Assembly (NCBI RefSeq): GCF_900105065.1
Contig: NZ_LT629749.1
Span: 1,798,001 to 1,862,000 of the forward strand
Direction of reading: 5' to 3'
Length of the DNA stretch: 64,000 nt
Source of the DNA: Friedmanniella luteola
GTDB taxonomy: Bacteria > Actinomycetota > Actinomycetes > Propionibacteriales > Propionibacteriaceae
Both the position numbers and the translations under genes were made by a program. This document shows positions 18,389 through 27,088 of the stretch, piece by piece. The notes under the pieces are model-generated. The model saw nothing but the letters and a program-made list of their open reading frames with translations. It had not been told where the DNA came from and did not search any database. How positions within the stretch are numbered: position 1 is the stretch's first letter; every line of letters begins with the position of its first letter.

Positions 18389-19903
18389 GTGCCGACCGTC
18401 CCCGCCCACCGCACGGTCGGTGCGGCCGCGTCCCCGACCGTGCCGGCCCGGCTGGAGGCGCAGGGCTGGGGCTGGCGGCACGCCGGCCGGCGGGCGTGGG
18501 CGCTGCGCGGGCTCGACCTCGTCGTCGAACCGGGGGAGCGGGTGCTCCTGCTGGGCGCGTCGGGCGCCGGCAAGTCGACGTTGCTGCACGCGCTCGCCGG
18601 GGTGCTCGGCGACGCCGAGGCGGGTGAGGAGGAGGGCCGGCTGCGGCTCGACGGCCGCGCCCCGCGGGACGCCCGGGGCCGGGCCGGGCTGGTGCTCCAG
18701 GACCCGGAGACGCAGGTGATCCTCGCCCGCGTCGGTGACGACGTGGCCTTCGGCTGCGAGAACCTCGGCGTCCCCCGCGACGCCATCTGGCCACGGGTCG
18801 CCGCGGCGCTGGAGGCCGTCGGCCTCGACGTGGCCCTCGACCACCCCACGGAACGGCTCTCCGGCGGCCAGCAGCAGCGGCTCGCCCTGGCGGGGGTGCT
18901 GGCCATGCGACCGGGCCTGCTGCTGCTCGACGAGCCGACGGCGAACCTCGACCCGGAGGGGGTGCTCGAGGTCCGGGACGCGGTGGGCCGGGTGCTCGAC
19001 GCGACCGGCGCCACGTTCGTCGTGGTGGAGCACCGGGTCGCCACGTGGCTGCCGGTGGTGGACCGCGTCGTCGTCCTCGGAGCGGACGGCGTGCTGGCCG
19101 ACGGAAGGCCCGCCGACGTGCTCGCCCGGACCGGACCGGCGCTGGCCGCCGCCGGCATCTGGGTCCCGGACCACCCGCCCCGCGTCGCCGCCCGACCGCG
19201 GCCGGTCCCGGGCCGCCCGCTGCTGGGTGCCGAGGGCCTGGCCGTCGGGCGGGGCGGCCGGCTGGTCCGCGACGGCGTCGACCTCGAGCTGCGGGCGGGC
19301 GCGTCGGTGGCCCTGACCGGCCGCAACGGCTCGGGCAAGTCGACCCTGGCGCTCACCCTGGCCGGCCTGCTGGCCCCGCTCGGCGGCCGGGTCCGGGCCC
19401 ACCCGGCGCTGGCCCGCGGAGCCGGTGACCGGCCGCACGCCTGGCGCTCGCGCGACCTCGTCGCCCGGGTCGGCGTGGTGTTCCAGGAGCCCGAGCACCA
19501 GTTCCTCACCGGGACCGTCGCCGAGGAGCTCGAGGTGGGCCTGCGGGCCACCCGCCGGCTCGACGGGGCCGGCCGCGCCCGGGTCGCCGAGCTGCTGGGG
19601 CGGCTGCGCCTGGAGGGCCTGGCGCGGGCCAACCCGTTCACGCTCTCGGGCGGGGAGAAGCGTCGGCTGTCGGTGGCGACCGTGCTGGTCACCTCCCCGG
19701 ACCTGCTGGTGCTGGACGAGCCGACCTTCGGCCAGGACGCCCTCACCTGGGCCGGCCTGGTCGACCTGCTCGGCGCACTGCTGGCCGAGGGCCGGACGGT
19801 GCTCTCGGTGACCCACGACCGTGCGTTCGTCGAGGCCCTGGCCGGCACCGAGGTGGTCTTGGGCGACGGGCCCGGCGTGCAGGTCCGGACGGTGGCGCCG
19901 TGA
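18389..19903 (+). CDS. ykoD: ECF transporter ATPase with two fused ATP-binding domains (YkoD-like)
   Basis: This 504-residue protein contains two complete ABC ATPase domains. The first has Walker A GASGAGKST, signature LSGGQQQR and Walker B LLLLDEPTANLD; the second (from ~270) has GRNGSGKST, LSGGEKRR and LLVLDEPTFGQD. Both halves appear catalytically intact. It energises the YkoE/YkoC membrane pair. GTG 18389 lies three bases after the YkoE stop, and its own stop overlaps the EcfT start (GTGA). Confidence 0.92.
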   Translation: MPTVPAHRTVGAAASPTVPARLEAQGWGWRHAGRRAWALRGLDLVVEPGERVLLLGASGAGKSTLLHALAGVLGDAEAGEEEGRLRLDGRAPRDARGRAGLVLQDPETQVILARVGDDVAFGCENLGVPRDAIWPRVAAALEAVGLDVALDHPTERLSGGQQQRLALAGVLAMRPGLLLLDEPTANLDPEGVLEVRDAVGRVLDATGATFVVVEHRVATWLPVVDRVVVLGADGVLADGRPADVLARTGPALAAAGIWVPDHPPRVAARPRPVPGRPLLGAEGLAVGRGGRLVRDGVDLELRAGASVALTGRNGSGKSTLALTLAGLLAPLGGRVRAHPALARGAGDRPHAWRSRDLVARVGVVFQEPEHQFLTGTVAEELEVGLRATRRLDGAGRARVAELLGRLRLEGLARANPFTLSGGEKRRLSVATVLVTSPDLLVLDEPTFGQDALTWAGLVDLLGALLAEGRTVLSVTHDRAFVEALAGTEVVLGDGPGVQVRTVAP

Positions 19904-20682
19904 GCCTGCTGGCCCCCGACCGGGCCGGGCCCCGTGTCCTGACGGTCAACCCGGTCGCCAAGATCGCCGCGCTGCTGCCGCTCACGCTGTGCCTGCTGCT
20001 GACGCTGGACTGGGTCTCGGCCACCGTCGCCGTGGTCGGCGAGCTGGTGCTGTTCCTGGCCGTGGGGCTGCGCAGCGGCCGGATCTGGCTGCGCGCCGTC
20101 CCGCTGCTGGTCGCGGCCCCGCTGGCCGGGCTCACCATGGTCCTCTACGGCCAGGCGTCGGGGGACACCTACCTCCAGCTGGGGCTGGTGCACGTCACGG
20201 AGGGCTCGGTCGCCATCGGGCTGGCCACCACCGCCCGGCTCGTCGCCATCGCCCTGCCGGCCGTCGTGCTGTTCGCCACCATCGACCCCACCGACCTCGC
20301 CGACGGGCTGGCCCAGCGCTGGCGGTTGCCCAGCCGCTTCGTCCTCGGCGCGCTCGCCGGGCTGCGGCTCGTGGGGCTGTTCCTGCAGGACTGGCGCTCG
20401 CTGGAGCTGGCCCGGCGGGCCCGCGGGGTGGCCGACGCCGGGCGGCTGCGCCGGCTGGTGGGCCAGGCGCTCGCCCTGCTGGTGCTGGCGGTCCGGCGGG
20501 GCAGCCGGCTGGCCACGGCGATGGAGGCACGCGGCTTCGACGGCCCCGCGAAGCGCACCTGGGCCCGGCCCTCGCCCGTCGGCCGGGCCGAGGTGGTCAC
20601 GGTCGGGTGCGGCGTCGTGCTCGGAGCCGTCTGCGTCGCGGCCGCCGTCGCCGCGGGCACCTGGAACTTCATCCTGACGTAG
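19900..20682 (+). CDS. ykoC: ECF transporter transmembrane (T) component, YkoC-like
   Basis: The 260-residue EcfT protein has five or six membrane segments and the cytoplasmic coupling region with two Ala-Arg-Gly-type motifs (ELARRARGVAD and AMEARGFDG) that contact the ATPase grooves. It joins the S component to the ATPases. The four-base overlap with the ATPase gene ensures coupled translation. It closes the riboswitch-controlled operon. Confidence 0.88.
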   Translation: MSLLAPDRAGPRVLTVNPVAKIAALLPLTLCLLLTLDWVSATVAVVGELVLFLAVGLRSGRIWLRAVPLLVAAPLAGLTMVLYGQASGDTYLQLGLVHVTEGSVAIGLATTARLVAIALPAVVLFATIDPTDLADGLAQRWRLPSRFVLGALAGLRLVGLFLQDWRSLELARRARGVADAGRLRRLVGQALALLVLAVRRGSRLATAMEARGFDGPAKRTWARPSPVGRAEVVTVGCGVVLGAVCVAAAVAAGTWNFILT

Positions 20683-20854
20683 CCGGCTGTCCTCGCTCCG
20701 CCCGGACGCGTCGCGGGCTGCCCGCTCGGGTGCCTGAAGTTGGGCTACACGTGGTACCCCTCGGGCGGTGCCGAAACCCGGCGCGCGGGGTCCGGCCGGC
20801 CCCCCGCTAGTCTCGCCACGCCGCCCGAGCGGCGCCCGTCGCCGAGGAGCCGTC

Positions 20855-21706
20855 GTGCCACCCCTGACCGTCACGCTGACGTCGCTCGCCCGCTACCCGC
20901 TCAAGTCCGGGCGGGCGGAGCCGCTGGCCGAGGCCGTGGTCGAGCCGTGGGGGCTGGCGGGCGACCGGCGCTGGATGGTGGTCGACGACGCGGGCGCGAT
21001 GGTCACGGGGCGTCAGGTCCCCGCACTGGTGCTCGTCGGGGCGCGCGTCCTCGACGGTGCGCTGGAGCTGCGGGCCGAGGGTCACCCGGTGCTGCGGGTG
21101 CCCGCACCCGCGGGGCCCGACCGGGTGCCCGTCGACCTGTGGGGCAGCCGGTTCCTCGCCACGTCGGCCCCGGGCGCGGAGGCCTGGCTGGCCGGGGTCC
21201 TCGGCCGGCCCGCCCGGCTGCTGCACCTGGTCGACCCCCGCGGCCGTCCGGCCGACCCCGCCTACGCCCGGCTCGGCGACACCGTCTCGTTGGCCGACGG
21301 GTTCCCGCTGCTGCTCACCAGCGAGGAGTCGCTGGCGGCGCTCGAGGGCTGGGTGGCCGCCGGTCCGCGGCCGGACGAGGGGCTGCTCGGGATGGGCCGC
21401 TTCCGGCCCAACCTGGTGGTCGCCGGCGCGCCGGCCTGGGAGGAGGACCGGTGGCGACGGGTCCGGGTCGGCGACGTCACCCTGCGGGTCGTCAAGGCCT
21501 GCGAGCGCTGCGCCTTCACCCTCGTCGACCCGGGCACCGCGGTCCGCACCAAGGAGCCGCTGGCCAGCCTCGCCCGGCACCGCCGCCACGACGGGAAGAC
21601 GTGGTTCGGCGTCAACCTCGTGCCCGAGCAGCCGTCCGGTCGGATCCGGGTCGGCGACCTCGTCGAGGTCCTGGAGGCGGCACCGGAGCCGGGACCCCTG
21701 CACTGA
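20855..21706 (+). CDS. MOSC-domain protein (YcbX/mARC-like)
   Basis: The 283-residue protein has an N-terminal MOSC beta-barrel (SLARYPLKSGRAEPL, WGLAGDRRWMVVDDAG) and a C-terminal MOSC domain with the invariant cysteine in VKACERCAFTLVDPGT, where mARC/YcbX enzymes bind molybdenum cofactor. Such proteins reduce N-hydroxylated compounds or deliver sulfur. No flavodoxin or ferredoxin domain follows. GTG 20855 has GAGGAG upstream and a TAGTCT box about 40 bases before; longer starts lack family similarity. It ends 18 bases from the convergent phosphatase. Confidence 0.85.
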   Translation: MPPLTVTLTSLARYPLKSGRAEPLAEAVVEPWGLAGDRRWMVVDDAGAMVTGRQVPALVLVGARVLDGALELRAEGHPVLRVPAPAGPDRVPVDLWGSRFLATSAPGAEAWLAGVLGRPARLLHLVDPRGRPADPAYARLGDTVSLADGFPLLLTSEESLAALEGWVAAGPRPDEGLLGMGRFRPNLVVAGAPAWEEDRWRRVRVGDVTLRVVKACERCAFTLVDPGTAVRTKEPLASLARHRRHDGKTWFGVNLVPEQPSGRIRVGDLVEVLEAAPEPGPLH

Positions 21707-21724
21707 CGCGCCCCGGCGACCGGC

Positions 21725-23638
21725 TCAGGGGGCGGTGACCACCAGCGAGTCGAGCCGGACGGTGACCGGTGCGTTGGTGGCGCCGCTGGACAGGTAGGGG
21801 CTGACCCCGACGGATCCGGCCGTCTGCAGGCCCGCGGTGGTGTCGGTGACCGAGCGCTGCCAGGTGGTGGGCTCGGGGCTGCCGACCTTCCAGACCTTGG
21901 CCCGCACGGTGGTCGGGGCGCTGCCGGCGGCCTGGGTGCGGATGTTGAGCAGGTCGCCGGGCGCGTAGGTCAGCCCGGTGACGACGACCGCCGGCTGCAG
22001 GTTGGTCTCGGTCCCGGTCGCGGTGGTGCGGGTCAGCTCGAGGGTCACCGAGCCCGTGCTGGTCACCCGCGTCTTCGCCAGGTAGGCGCCGGCTCCGGTC
22101 ACCCGCCGGGCGTGCGTGGCGAGGTAGAGGCCGCTGCCGGCCGGCAGCTTGTCCAGCCCCGCGCTCAGCCGGAGGTCGCTGCCCGCCGTCGAGACCCCGT
22201 TGAGCGTGGCCAGCGGTCCGCTGCCCGCGGCCACCTTGACGGTGCCCAGCCCGGCGCCCACGGCGTAGTTGGCGGCGCTGCCGGACACCGTCCACGCCCC
22301 GCCGGTGGGCGCGGAACCCCAGCCGCCGGCGGTCGTGCGCGAGAACTGGTCGTCCACGAGCGCTCCCGCGGCCGGGGCGGTGGGCGCGACGTTGCGGGTG
22401 CTCTGGGCGGTGCCGCCGTCGTCGTCGGTCACGGTCAGGGTCACCGGGTAGCTGCCGGCCGCAGCGTAGGGGTGGGAGACCCGGACGCCGGTGGCCGTCG
22501 TGCCGTCGCCGAACGTCCAGGCGTAGGAGGCGATCGTGCCGTCCGGGTCGGTGGAGGCCCCGGCGTCGACGCTGCACACCAGCCCCGCGCAGCTGCTGGT
22601 GAACGAGGCCACCGGCGGCAGGTCGGCGGGGGCGGCCCCCTTGGTGACGGTGAAGGAGTCGGCCAGGGTCCCGCCGGCGCCCCGGACGAACGAGGCCTGC
22701 AGCACGTCGGCGGTGGCCTGGACGTCGAGGAACCCGTAGGTGGGGTTGACGTTGAGACCGCTCGTCGCCGCCATGTACGGCAGCTCGGGGTCGGTGCTCG
22801 TGACGTCGTAGAGGAGCTGGCCGCCGGTCCCCACGACCATCGCGACGCTCCCCGCACCGGCCGTGAAGCTGCTGTCGGTGTCGGCGACGCAGGCCGCGTC
22901 GTAGCGGGCCGGGGTGAAGGCGGGGCAGCCCGCGCCGAGGGCCAGCTGGTGGCTGCGCTGGTAGGTGTGCTCGTGGCCGCTGAGGATGAGGTCGACCTTC
23001 TTGCTCAGCAGCAGGTTGAACACGTCCGCGCCCGAGTCGCAGCCGTACTTGCCGACGGTCAGGCAGGGCTTGTGCATCCCGACCACCACCCAGGGGACGC
23101 CGGCTGCGCGGGCGCCGTCGATGGCCTGGGCCGTCCACTGGTAGCGGGCGGAGCCGGCCGCGTAGCTCCAGGTGCCGTCCGGGTAGGTCAGGCCGGGGGA
23201 GATCATCACGAAGCGGACCAGCGGGTTGTCGGCGGGGACGTCGACGTAGTACTGGCGGCCGTAGGTGCCCACCGCGCCCGGCAGCTGGTTGGGCAGGCAG
23301 GCGGAGAAGTCGTTGATGTTGCCGTTGAGCCCGTTGGACTCGTGGTTGCCGGAGAGCATCTCGAAGGGGAACGAGGCGCCGACGCGGGCCTTGACGAAGT
23401 CGCACCAGCCCTGCTCGCCGCCGACGGCGCCGTAGGACATGTCGCCGAGGGTGACCGCGGCGTCGCTGCCGGTGGCCGCCAGCTTCTCGAGGACCAGCCC
23501 GGTGTTCGCCGTCTGCGCGAAGTCACCGGCCGCCGTGAAGTGCAGCCGGCCCGGCTGGGGGGCCGCGGACACCTGGGTGCCGAGCAGCACCAGGAAGACG
23601 GCCAGCACCAGGGCCCGGAGCGTCACCCGTCGTCGCAT
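21725..23638 (-). CDS. Secreted metallophosphoesterase with PKD domain
   Basis: The 637-residue protein has a signal peptide (MRRRVTLRALVLAVFLVLLG...VSA, cleavage near residue 25). A calcineurin-like phosphoesterase domain follows with the full metal set GDFAQ, GDMSYG, GNHES, GMHKP and GHEHTY (~35-240). Next come a PKD domain (PPVASFTSSCAG to TVTDDDGG, ~345-425) and a C-terminal beta-rich domain of laminin-G/LamG appearance (~440-635). It is probably an extracellular acid phosphatase or nucleotidase. ATG 23638 is preceded six bases earlier by TACTGT, predicting a leaderless transcript. Confidence 0.85.
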   Translation of the reverse strand: MRRRVTLRALVLAVFLVLLGTQVSAAPQPGRLHFTAAGDFAQTANTGLVLEKLAATGSDAAVTLGDMSYGAVGGEQGWCDFVKARVGASFPFEMLSGNHESNGLNGNINDFSACLPNQLPGAVGTYGRQYYVDVPADNPLVRFVMISPGLTYPDGTWSYAAGSARYQWTAQAIDGARAAGVPWVVVGMHKPCLTVGKYGCDSGADVFNLLLSKKVDLILSGHEHTYQRSHQLALGAGCPAFTPARYDAACVADTDSSFTAGAGSVAMVVGTGGQLLYDVTSTDPELPYMAATSGLNVNPTYGFLDVQATADVLQASFVRGAGGTLADSFTVTKGAAPADLPPVASFTSSCAGLVCSVDAGASTDPDGTIASYAWTFGDGTTATGVRVSHPYAAAGSYPVTLTVTDDDGGTAQSTRNVAPTAPAAGALVDDQFSRTTAGGWGSAPTGGAWTVSGSAANYAVGAGLGTVKVAAGSGPLATLNGVSTAGSDLRLSAGLDKLPAGSGLYLATHARRVTGAGAYLAKTRVTSTGSVTLELTRTTATGTETNLQPAVVVTGLTYAPGDLLNIRTQAAGSAPTTVRAKVWKVGSPEPTTWQRSVTDTTAGLQTAGSVGVSPYLSSGATNAPVTVRLDSLVVTAP

Positions 23639-23644
23639 GGCGGC

Positions 23645-23650
23645 ACAGTA
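23645..23650 (-). promoter_or_regulatory. -10 box of the secreted phosphoesterase
   Basis: TACTGT (minus strand) ends six bases before ATG 23638. Confidence 0.45.
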
Positions 23651-23708
23651 GCCCGGTCGAGCGGGTCCGCGCGGCCGGACGGCCCTTCCGCTCGGGGGCG
23701 GGGACCGC

Positions 23709-24068
23709 TCAGGCGGCGACCGGCTCCACCGCGCGGGCCAGGGCCGTCAGCTCGCGCTCCGTGAACGGCGCCAGGGCCAGCCGCTGGACCGTGACGGGCA
23801 GCAGCGTCAGCCGGCCGGCGACCACGGCGACGGTGAGGTGGGCGAGCGCCCCGTTCGCCCCGGGCTCCACCTCGAGGCACCAGCCCAGCACCGAACCGTC
23901 CGGCAGCCGGGTCAGCCAGCCCGTGGTGGTGCCGGCGGGGGGGACGCGGTAGCGCCACCGCTGGAGGTGGTCGCCCGCCGCTGAGCGGTCGGGCGCGGTC
24001 GCGTGCACCGTCGACGCGTGCCGGACCAGCTGCGCCGGGTCGCAGCGGATGAGCCGGTGACGCGTCAT
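23709..24068 (-). CDS. Hypothetical protein, 119 residues
   Basis: I do not recognise this protein. It reads MTRHRLIRCDPAQLVRHAST, a central Trp-rich beta-like section (LQRWRYRVPP, TGWLTRLPDGSVLGWCLEVEPG) and an Ala/Leu-rich end with TERELTALARAVEPV. There is no signal peptide or membrane segment. ATG 24068 has GGTGGAG just upstream; a longer start at 24146 would add a Pro/Arg-rich leader. Codon use is normal for the window, with G/C at third positions, supporting a real gene. Confidence 0.55.
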   Translation of the reverse strand: MTRHRLIRCDPAQLVRHASTVHATAPDRSAAGDHLQRWRYRVPPAGTTTGWLTRLPDGSVLGWCLEVEPGANGALAHLTVAVVAGRLTLLPVTVQRLALAPFTERELTALARAVEPVAA

Positions 24069-24404
24069 CTCCACCCCCGCTGGATGTCGCCCTGGACGTC
24101 GGGGCGGTCGGCCACCCGGGTACCCGCACCGGGTCACCGGAAACATGGTGCCCTGCGGCAGCGGGAGGCGGGCGGTCCCGCGCCGGCGGTCCCGAGCCCC
24201 GGGCCTGAGGTCCCGCAGAGGCGGGGTCGGGTCGTCCTGAGGTCGCGCTGCGGCGCCGCCGAGGCGCCTGAGAATTCAGTTGAACCTTGCAGCACTCCTG
24301 AGCGGAGGCTGCTCCGGAGCCCGGCTCCGCTGGAGGTCCGCGCCCGATCTTTGACGTGTCGGGCTGAGCGGCCCGGACCGTCCCCCGAAGCAGGAGAAAC
24401 CGCG
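24069..24404. other. 336-base gap with possible structured leader of the glycosyltransferase
   Basis: No gene is seen. The part nearest the glycosyltransferase has arms AGCGGAG (24301-24307) and CTCCGCT (24325-24331) that could pair, and a competing GGAGC/GCTCC stem inside. Less G/C-rich spots at 24271-24285 and 24348-24356 contain TTGAAC and TTGACG, which resemble -35 boxes, but no matching -10 box was found. Confidence 0.35.
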
Positions 24405-25874
24405 ATGACCACGTTCGACCTCGAGCCCACCACCAGCTCCGCCGCCACCGCGCGTCCCGCCGAGGAGGGCCTGGCCTCCTACGTCCGGCAGCTCCACGAG
24501 GAGGTCGACGCGCTGCCGACGTACCGCCCGGTCGTCGCCGCCGTCATCCCCGCCTACAACGAGGGCGACTCCATCGTCGACGTGCTGCGGTCGCTGCTCA
24601 AGCAGACCCGGCTGCCGGACGAGATCCACGTGATCGTCAACAACACCAAGGACGACACCTTCGAGAAGGCCGCCAAGTTCGCCGGCCCGCGCACCGCCAA
24701 GCGGAAGAGCAAGGACGGCAGCCGTCAGCAGACCGAGGTCTACGTCCACGACATCGGGGCCAACCCGGACAAGAAGGTCGGGGCCCTGAACTACGGCTTC
24801 TCCCTCATCGGCCACGCCGACTACCTCCTCGGGGTCGACGGTGACACCACCCTGGCACCCGACGCGGTCGAGAAGCTCGAGGCCGAGATCCTCTCCGACA
24901 CCCGGATCGGCGGCATCTCCGCCATCTACAGCATCGACGACACCCTCGTGAAGGGCCCGATCGCCCGGCTGCTGATCGCCGGCCAGCGGGCCCAGTTCGC
25001 CGCCTTCAACATGCAGAACATGCTCCGCGGCCGCAACATGGCCGTGCTCGGCGGCCAGTGCTCCATCTTCTCGATGCGGGCCCTCCGCGCGGTGATGGCG
25101 GAGAACCACCAGCAGACCCCGTGGGTCAACGACTCCGAGGTGGAGGACTCCCTGCTCAGCCTGCAGATCAAGTCCGCCGGCTACCTGACGAAGATCTCGG
25201 CGCAGGCCCGCGCCGACGTCGGCGGCATGACCACCGTCCGCTCGCTCGACGGCCAGCAGGTCAAGTGGAACTACGGCGCCATCGACCTGATGTGGCCCGG
25301 TCAGCGCGGTGACACCAAGGGCCAGCCGCTGCACCCGAACCTGCGGCTGCGCTGGGCGGAGAACTTCGGGATGCTCACCAACATCTTCACCCGCATCGCG
25401 TTCGTCCTGCTGCTCGCCGCGTCGCTGTCCATCGGGGCGTTCGTCTTCTCCCCGATCTGGCTGATCCCGCCGGCCGTCGCGATCCTGCTCAACGTCCGGA
25501 TCGCCTGGTCGATGAAGGGCCGCACCTGGCGCGACGTCGCCTTCGCCGCCGCGGGGATCCCCGCCGAGCTCTACATGTGGCTGCGCGCCGGCCACTTCCT
25601 GCGGGCCTGGGCGAAGTTCCTCTCCAAGGTCAAGGTCGACAACTGGGCCGAGCAGGCCAAGGCCGAGCGCGGCTCGGGCAACGCCTTCCTCACCCCGCTG
25701 ATCATCCTGGCGGTCACCTTCCTCGTCCTCGGCTACACGTGGTTCCAGCTGCCCGTCCTCATCCAGTCCTCCATCCTGTGGCTCGGCTGGCCCGTCCTCT
25801 ACGTCGTCACCATCGCCCAGACCGTCGTCATGACCGGCAAGCTGTTCCGCCGCCAGCGTGGCTACAAGGTCTGA
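24405..25874 (+). CDS. Membrane glycosyltransferase family 2 (poly-sugar synthase type)
   Basis: The 489-residue protein has an N-terminal GT2 domain ([73 protein letters not shown]) and at least four C-terminal membrane helices (~335-390, 440-480). This is the architecture of processive synthases such as poly-N-acetylglucosamine or hyaluronan synthase. The QxxRW-like segment is RLRWAENF, so it is not a clean match. Product unknown. AGGAGA lies nine bases before ATG 24405. It stands alone, without deacetylase or export partners, and ends in a strong hairpin. Confidence 0.82.
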   Translation: MTTFDLEPTTSSAATARPAEEGLASYVRQLHEEVDALPTYRPVVAAVIPAYNEGDSIVDVLRSLLKQTRLPDEIHVIVNNTKDDTFEKAAKFAGPRTAKRKSKDGSRQQTEVYVHDIGANPDKKVGALNYGFSLIGHADYLLGVDGDTTLAPDAVEKLEAEILSDTRIGGISAIYSIDDTLVKGPIARLLIAGQRAQFAAFNMQNMLRGRNMAVLGGQCSIFSMRALRAVMAENHQQTPWVNDSEVEDSLLSLQIKSAGYLTKISAQARADVGGMTTVRSLDGQQVKWNYGAIDLMWPGQRGDTKGQPLHPNLRLRWAENFGMLTNIFTRIAFVLLLAASLSIGAFVFSPIWLIPPAVAILLNVRIAWSMKGRTWRDVAFAAAGIPAELYMWLRAGHFLRAWAKFLSKVKVDNWAEQAKAERGSGNAFLTPLIILAVTFLVLGYTWFQLPVLIQSSILWLGWPVLYVVTIAQTVVMTGKLFRRQRGYKV

Positions 25875-25923
25875 GCCCCTGATCGGGAGCGGTCCTGACG
25901 TCGGGGGACACAGGACCCTCCTC

Positions 25924-25960
25924 CCGCACCCACCCCTCGGCCACCGGCCGGGGGGTGCGG
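25924..25960 (+). terminator. Hairpin terminator after the glycosyltransferase
   Basis: The arms CCGCACCC (25924-25931) and GGGTGCGG (25953-25960) pair, with further internal GGCC pairing, about 50 bases after the glycosyltransferase stop. Confidence 0.6.
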
Positions 25961-26042
25961 TGCTGTCCGGGCCCGGATCACCGGTCCCGCCGCCGGGCCC
26001 AGGTCACCCGTCCAAACGGCCACGCGGACGCCGCCGCGCCGG

Positions 26043-26048
26043 TACCGT
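26043..26048 (+). promoter_or_regulatory. -10 box of the small kinase gene
   Basis: TACCGT ends seven bases before GTG 26056. Confidence 0.45.
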
Positions 26049-26055
26049 TCCCGCC

Positions 26056-26568
26056 GTGCTGATCGCGACGGCCGGGCTGCCCGGTGCCGGCAAGAGCTCG
26101 GTCGCCGACGCCCTCGCCCGGCGGACCGGCTGGCCCGTGCTGTCGGTGGACCCGGTGGAGGCCGCCCTGCTGCGCGCCGGCGTCGGCGCCGACCAGCCGA
26201 CCGGGCTGGCCGCGTACCTGGCCGTCGAGGCGGTCGCCGAGCACCAGCTGCGGCTGGGGCAGACGGTCCTGGTGGACGCGGTGAACGCGGCGCCGGAGGC
26301 CCGCGCGCAGTGGGAGGACCTGGCCCTGCGCACCGGCACCACCGTGGCCTTCGTCGAGGTCATCTGCTCCGACCCGGAGCTGCACCGCCAGCGGCTGGAG
26401 AGCCGGCGCCGCGACCTGGGAGAGTTCCCGGAACCGCACTGGGACAGCCTCGGCCAGCGGCGCGAACAGCTCGCCGGGTGGACGGGGCCGCGGCTGGTGG
26501 TGGACACCGTCGGTGACGTCGACGACCTCGCGGACGCCCTGGTGACGGAGCTGACCGGCCGGTCCTGA
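26056..26568 (+). CDS. P-loop kinase / AAA_33-type ATPase
   Basis: This 170-residue P-loop protein begins VLIATAGLPGAGKSSVADALA (Walker A GLPGAGKSS), followed by LSVDPVEAALL and TVLVDAVNAAPEARAQW (second-strand Asp) and the lid-like RLESRRRDLGEFPEP. It resembles small ATP-dependent kinases of the zeta-toxin/AAA_33 type, whose substrates are often unknown. There is no antitoxin-like neighbour, and zeta-type catalytic motifs are not obvious, so a toxin role is not supported. A probable leaderless transcript, convergent with the HIT gene. Confidence 0.7.
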   Translation: MLIATAGLPGAGKSSVADALARRTGWPVLSVDPVEAALLRAGVGADQPTGLAAYLAVEAVAEHQLRLGQTVLVDAVNAAPEARAQWEDLALRTGTTVAFVEVICSDPELHRQRLESRRRDLGEFPEPHWDSLGQRREQLAGWTGPRLVVDTVGDVDDLADALVTELTGRS

Positions 26569-26591
26569 CCGCTGGCCGGGCGTGGACGGGC

Positions 26592-27008
26592 TCAGCGCTG
26601 CTGGTCGAGCGCCTCGCGGATCAGCCGGCCGTACGCGGCCTGCTCGCCGTCGGCGTAGCGGACCCGCGGCCAGAAGAACCCGCGCAAGCCGTCCCCCCGG
26701 GTCCGCGGCACGACGTGCACGTGCAGGTGGGGGACCGACTGGCTGACGACGTTGTTGTTCGCCACGAAGGTGCCCTGCGCGCCCAGGGCGTCGCCGAGGG
26801 CGCGGGCCACCCGCTGCGCCACGGTCAGCAGGGGGACCATCAGCCCTTCCGGCAGCTCCAGCAGCGTGTCGACGTGCGCGACGGGGCAGACCAGCACATG
26901 GCCCTTGAACACGGGCCGGTGGTCGAGGAAGGCGACCACGTCGGCGTCCCGGTGCACCACCTCCGCCTCGGTCTCGCCCCGGACGACCTGGCAGACGACG
27001 TCGCTCAC
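26592..27008 (-). CDS. HIT family protein (histidine triad nucleotide hydrolase)
   Basis: The 138-residue protein has the histidine triad HLHVHVVPR (HxHxH) preceded by NNNVVSQSVPH, and an N-terminal core FLDHRPVFKGHVLVCPVAHVDTL. HIT enzymes hydrolyse nucleoside phosphoramidates or dinucleoside polyphosphates in the cytoplasm. The C-terminal extension (RGFFWPRVRYADGEQAAYGRLI) is usual for the actinobacterial branch. GTG 27008 is six bases after TAGTCT, so the mRNA is probably leaderless. It is divergent from the mini-ORF and hypothetical gene at 27062. Confidence 0.9.
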   Translation of the reverse strand: MSDVVCQVVRGETEAEVVHRDADVVAFLDHRPVFKGHVLVCPVAHVDTLLELPEGLMVPLLTVAQRVARALGDALGAQGTFVANNNVVSQSVPHLHVHVVPRTRGDGLRGFFWPRVRYADGEQAAYGRLIREALDQQR

Positions 27009-27014
27009 CGCACG

Positions 27015-27020
27015 AGACTA
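27015..27020 (-). promoter_or_regulatory. -10 box of the HIT gene
   Basis: TAGTCT (minus strand) lies six bases before GTG 27008. Confidence 0.5.
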
Positions 27021-27024
27021 GCCC

Positions 27025-27054
27025 TCGACAACCGGCGGCCCTGCTGCCTAGAAT
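27025..27054 (+). promoter_or_regulatory. Promoter of the mini-ORF and 27085 gene
   Basis: TCGACA (27025-27030, five of six to TTGACA), an 18-base spacer and TAGAAT (27049-27054) make a good housekeeping promoter. The -10 box ends seven bases before ATG 27062. Confidence 0.6.
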
Positions 27055-27061
27055 CGAACGC

Positions 27062-27088
27062 ATGTACGAATACGGGATGACGACGTGA
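27062..27088 (+). CDS. Leaderless 8-residue mini-ORF (MYEYGMTT)
   Basis: ATG 27062 sits at the predicted transcription start and opens a frame of eight codons whose TGA stop overlaps the GTG start of the next gene by four bases (GTGA). A ribosome loading at the leaderless ATG would finish exactly at the downstream start, which lacks a Shine-Dalgarno sequence. The peptide has no known homologue that I can name; it may serve only to deliver ribosomes. Confidence 0.5.
   Translation: MYEYGMTT

Noticed and set aside
21612-23405. A 597-codon frame overlapping the secreted phosphatase
   Set aside because: The other frame has signal peptide and all metal motifs; this one is Arg-rich with none.
26056-26568. 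Zeta-type toxin
   Set aside because: P-loop present but no adjacent epsilon-like antitoxin and no zeta catalytic pattern.
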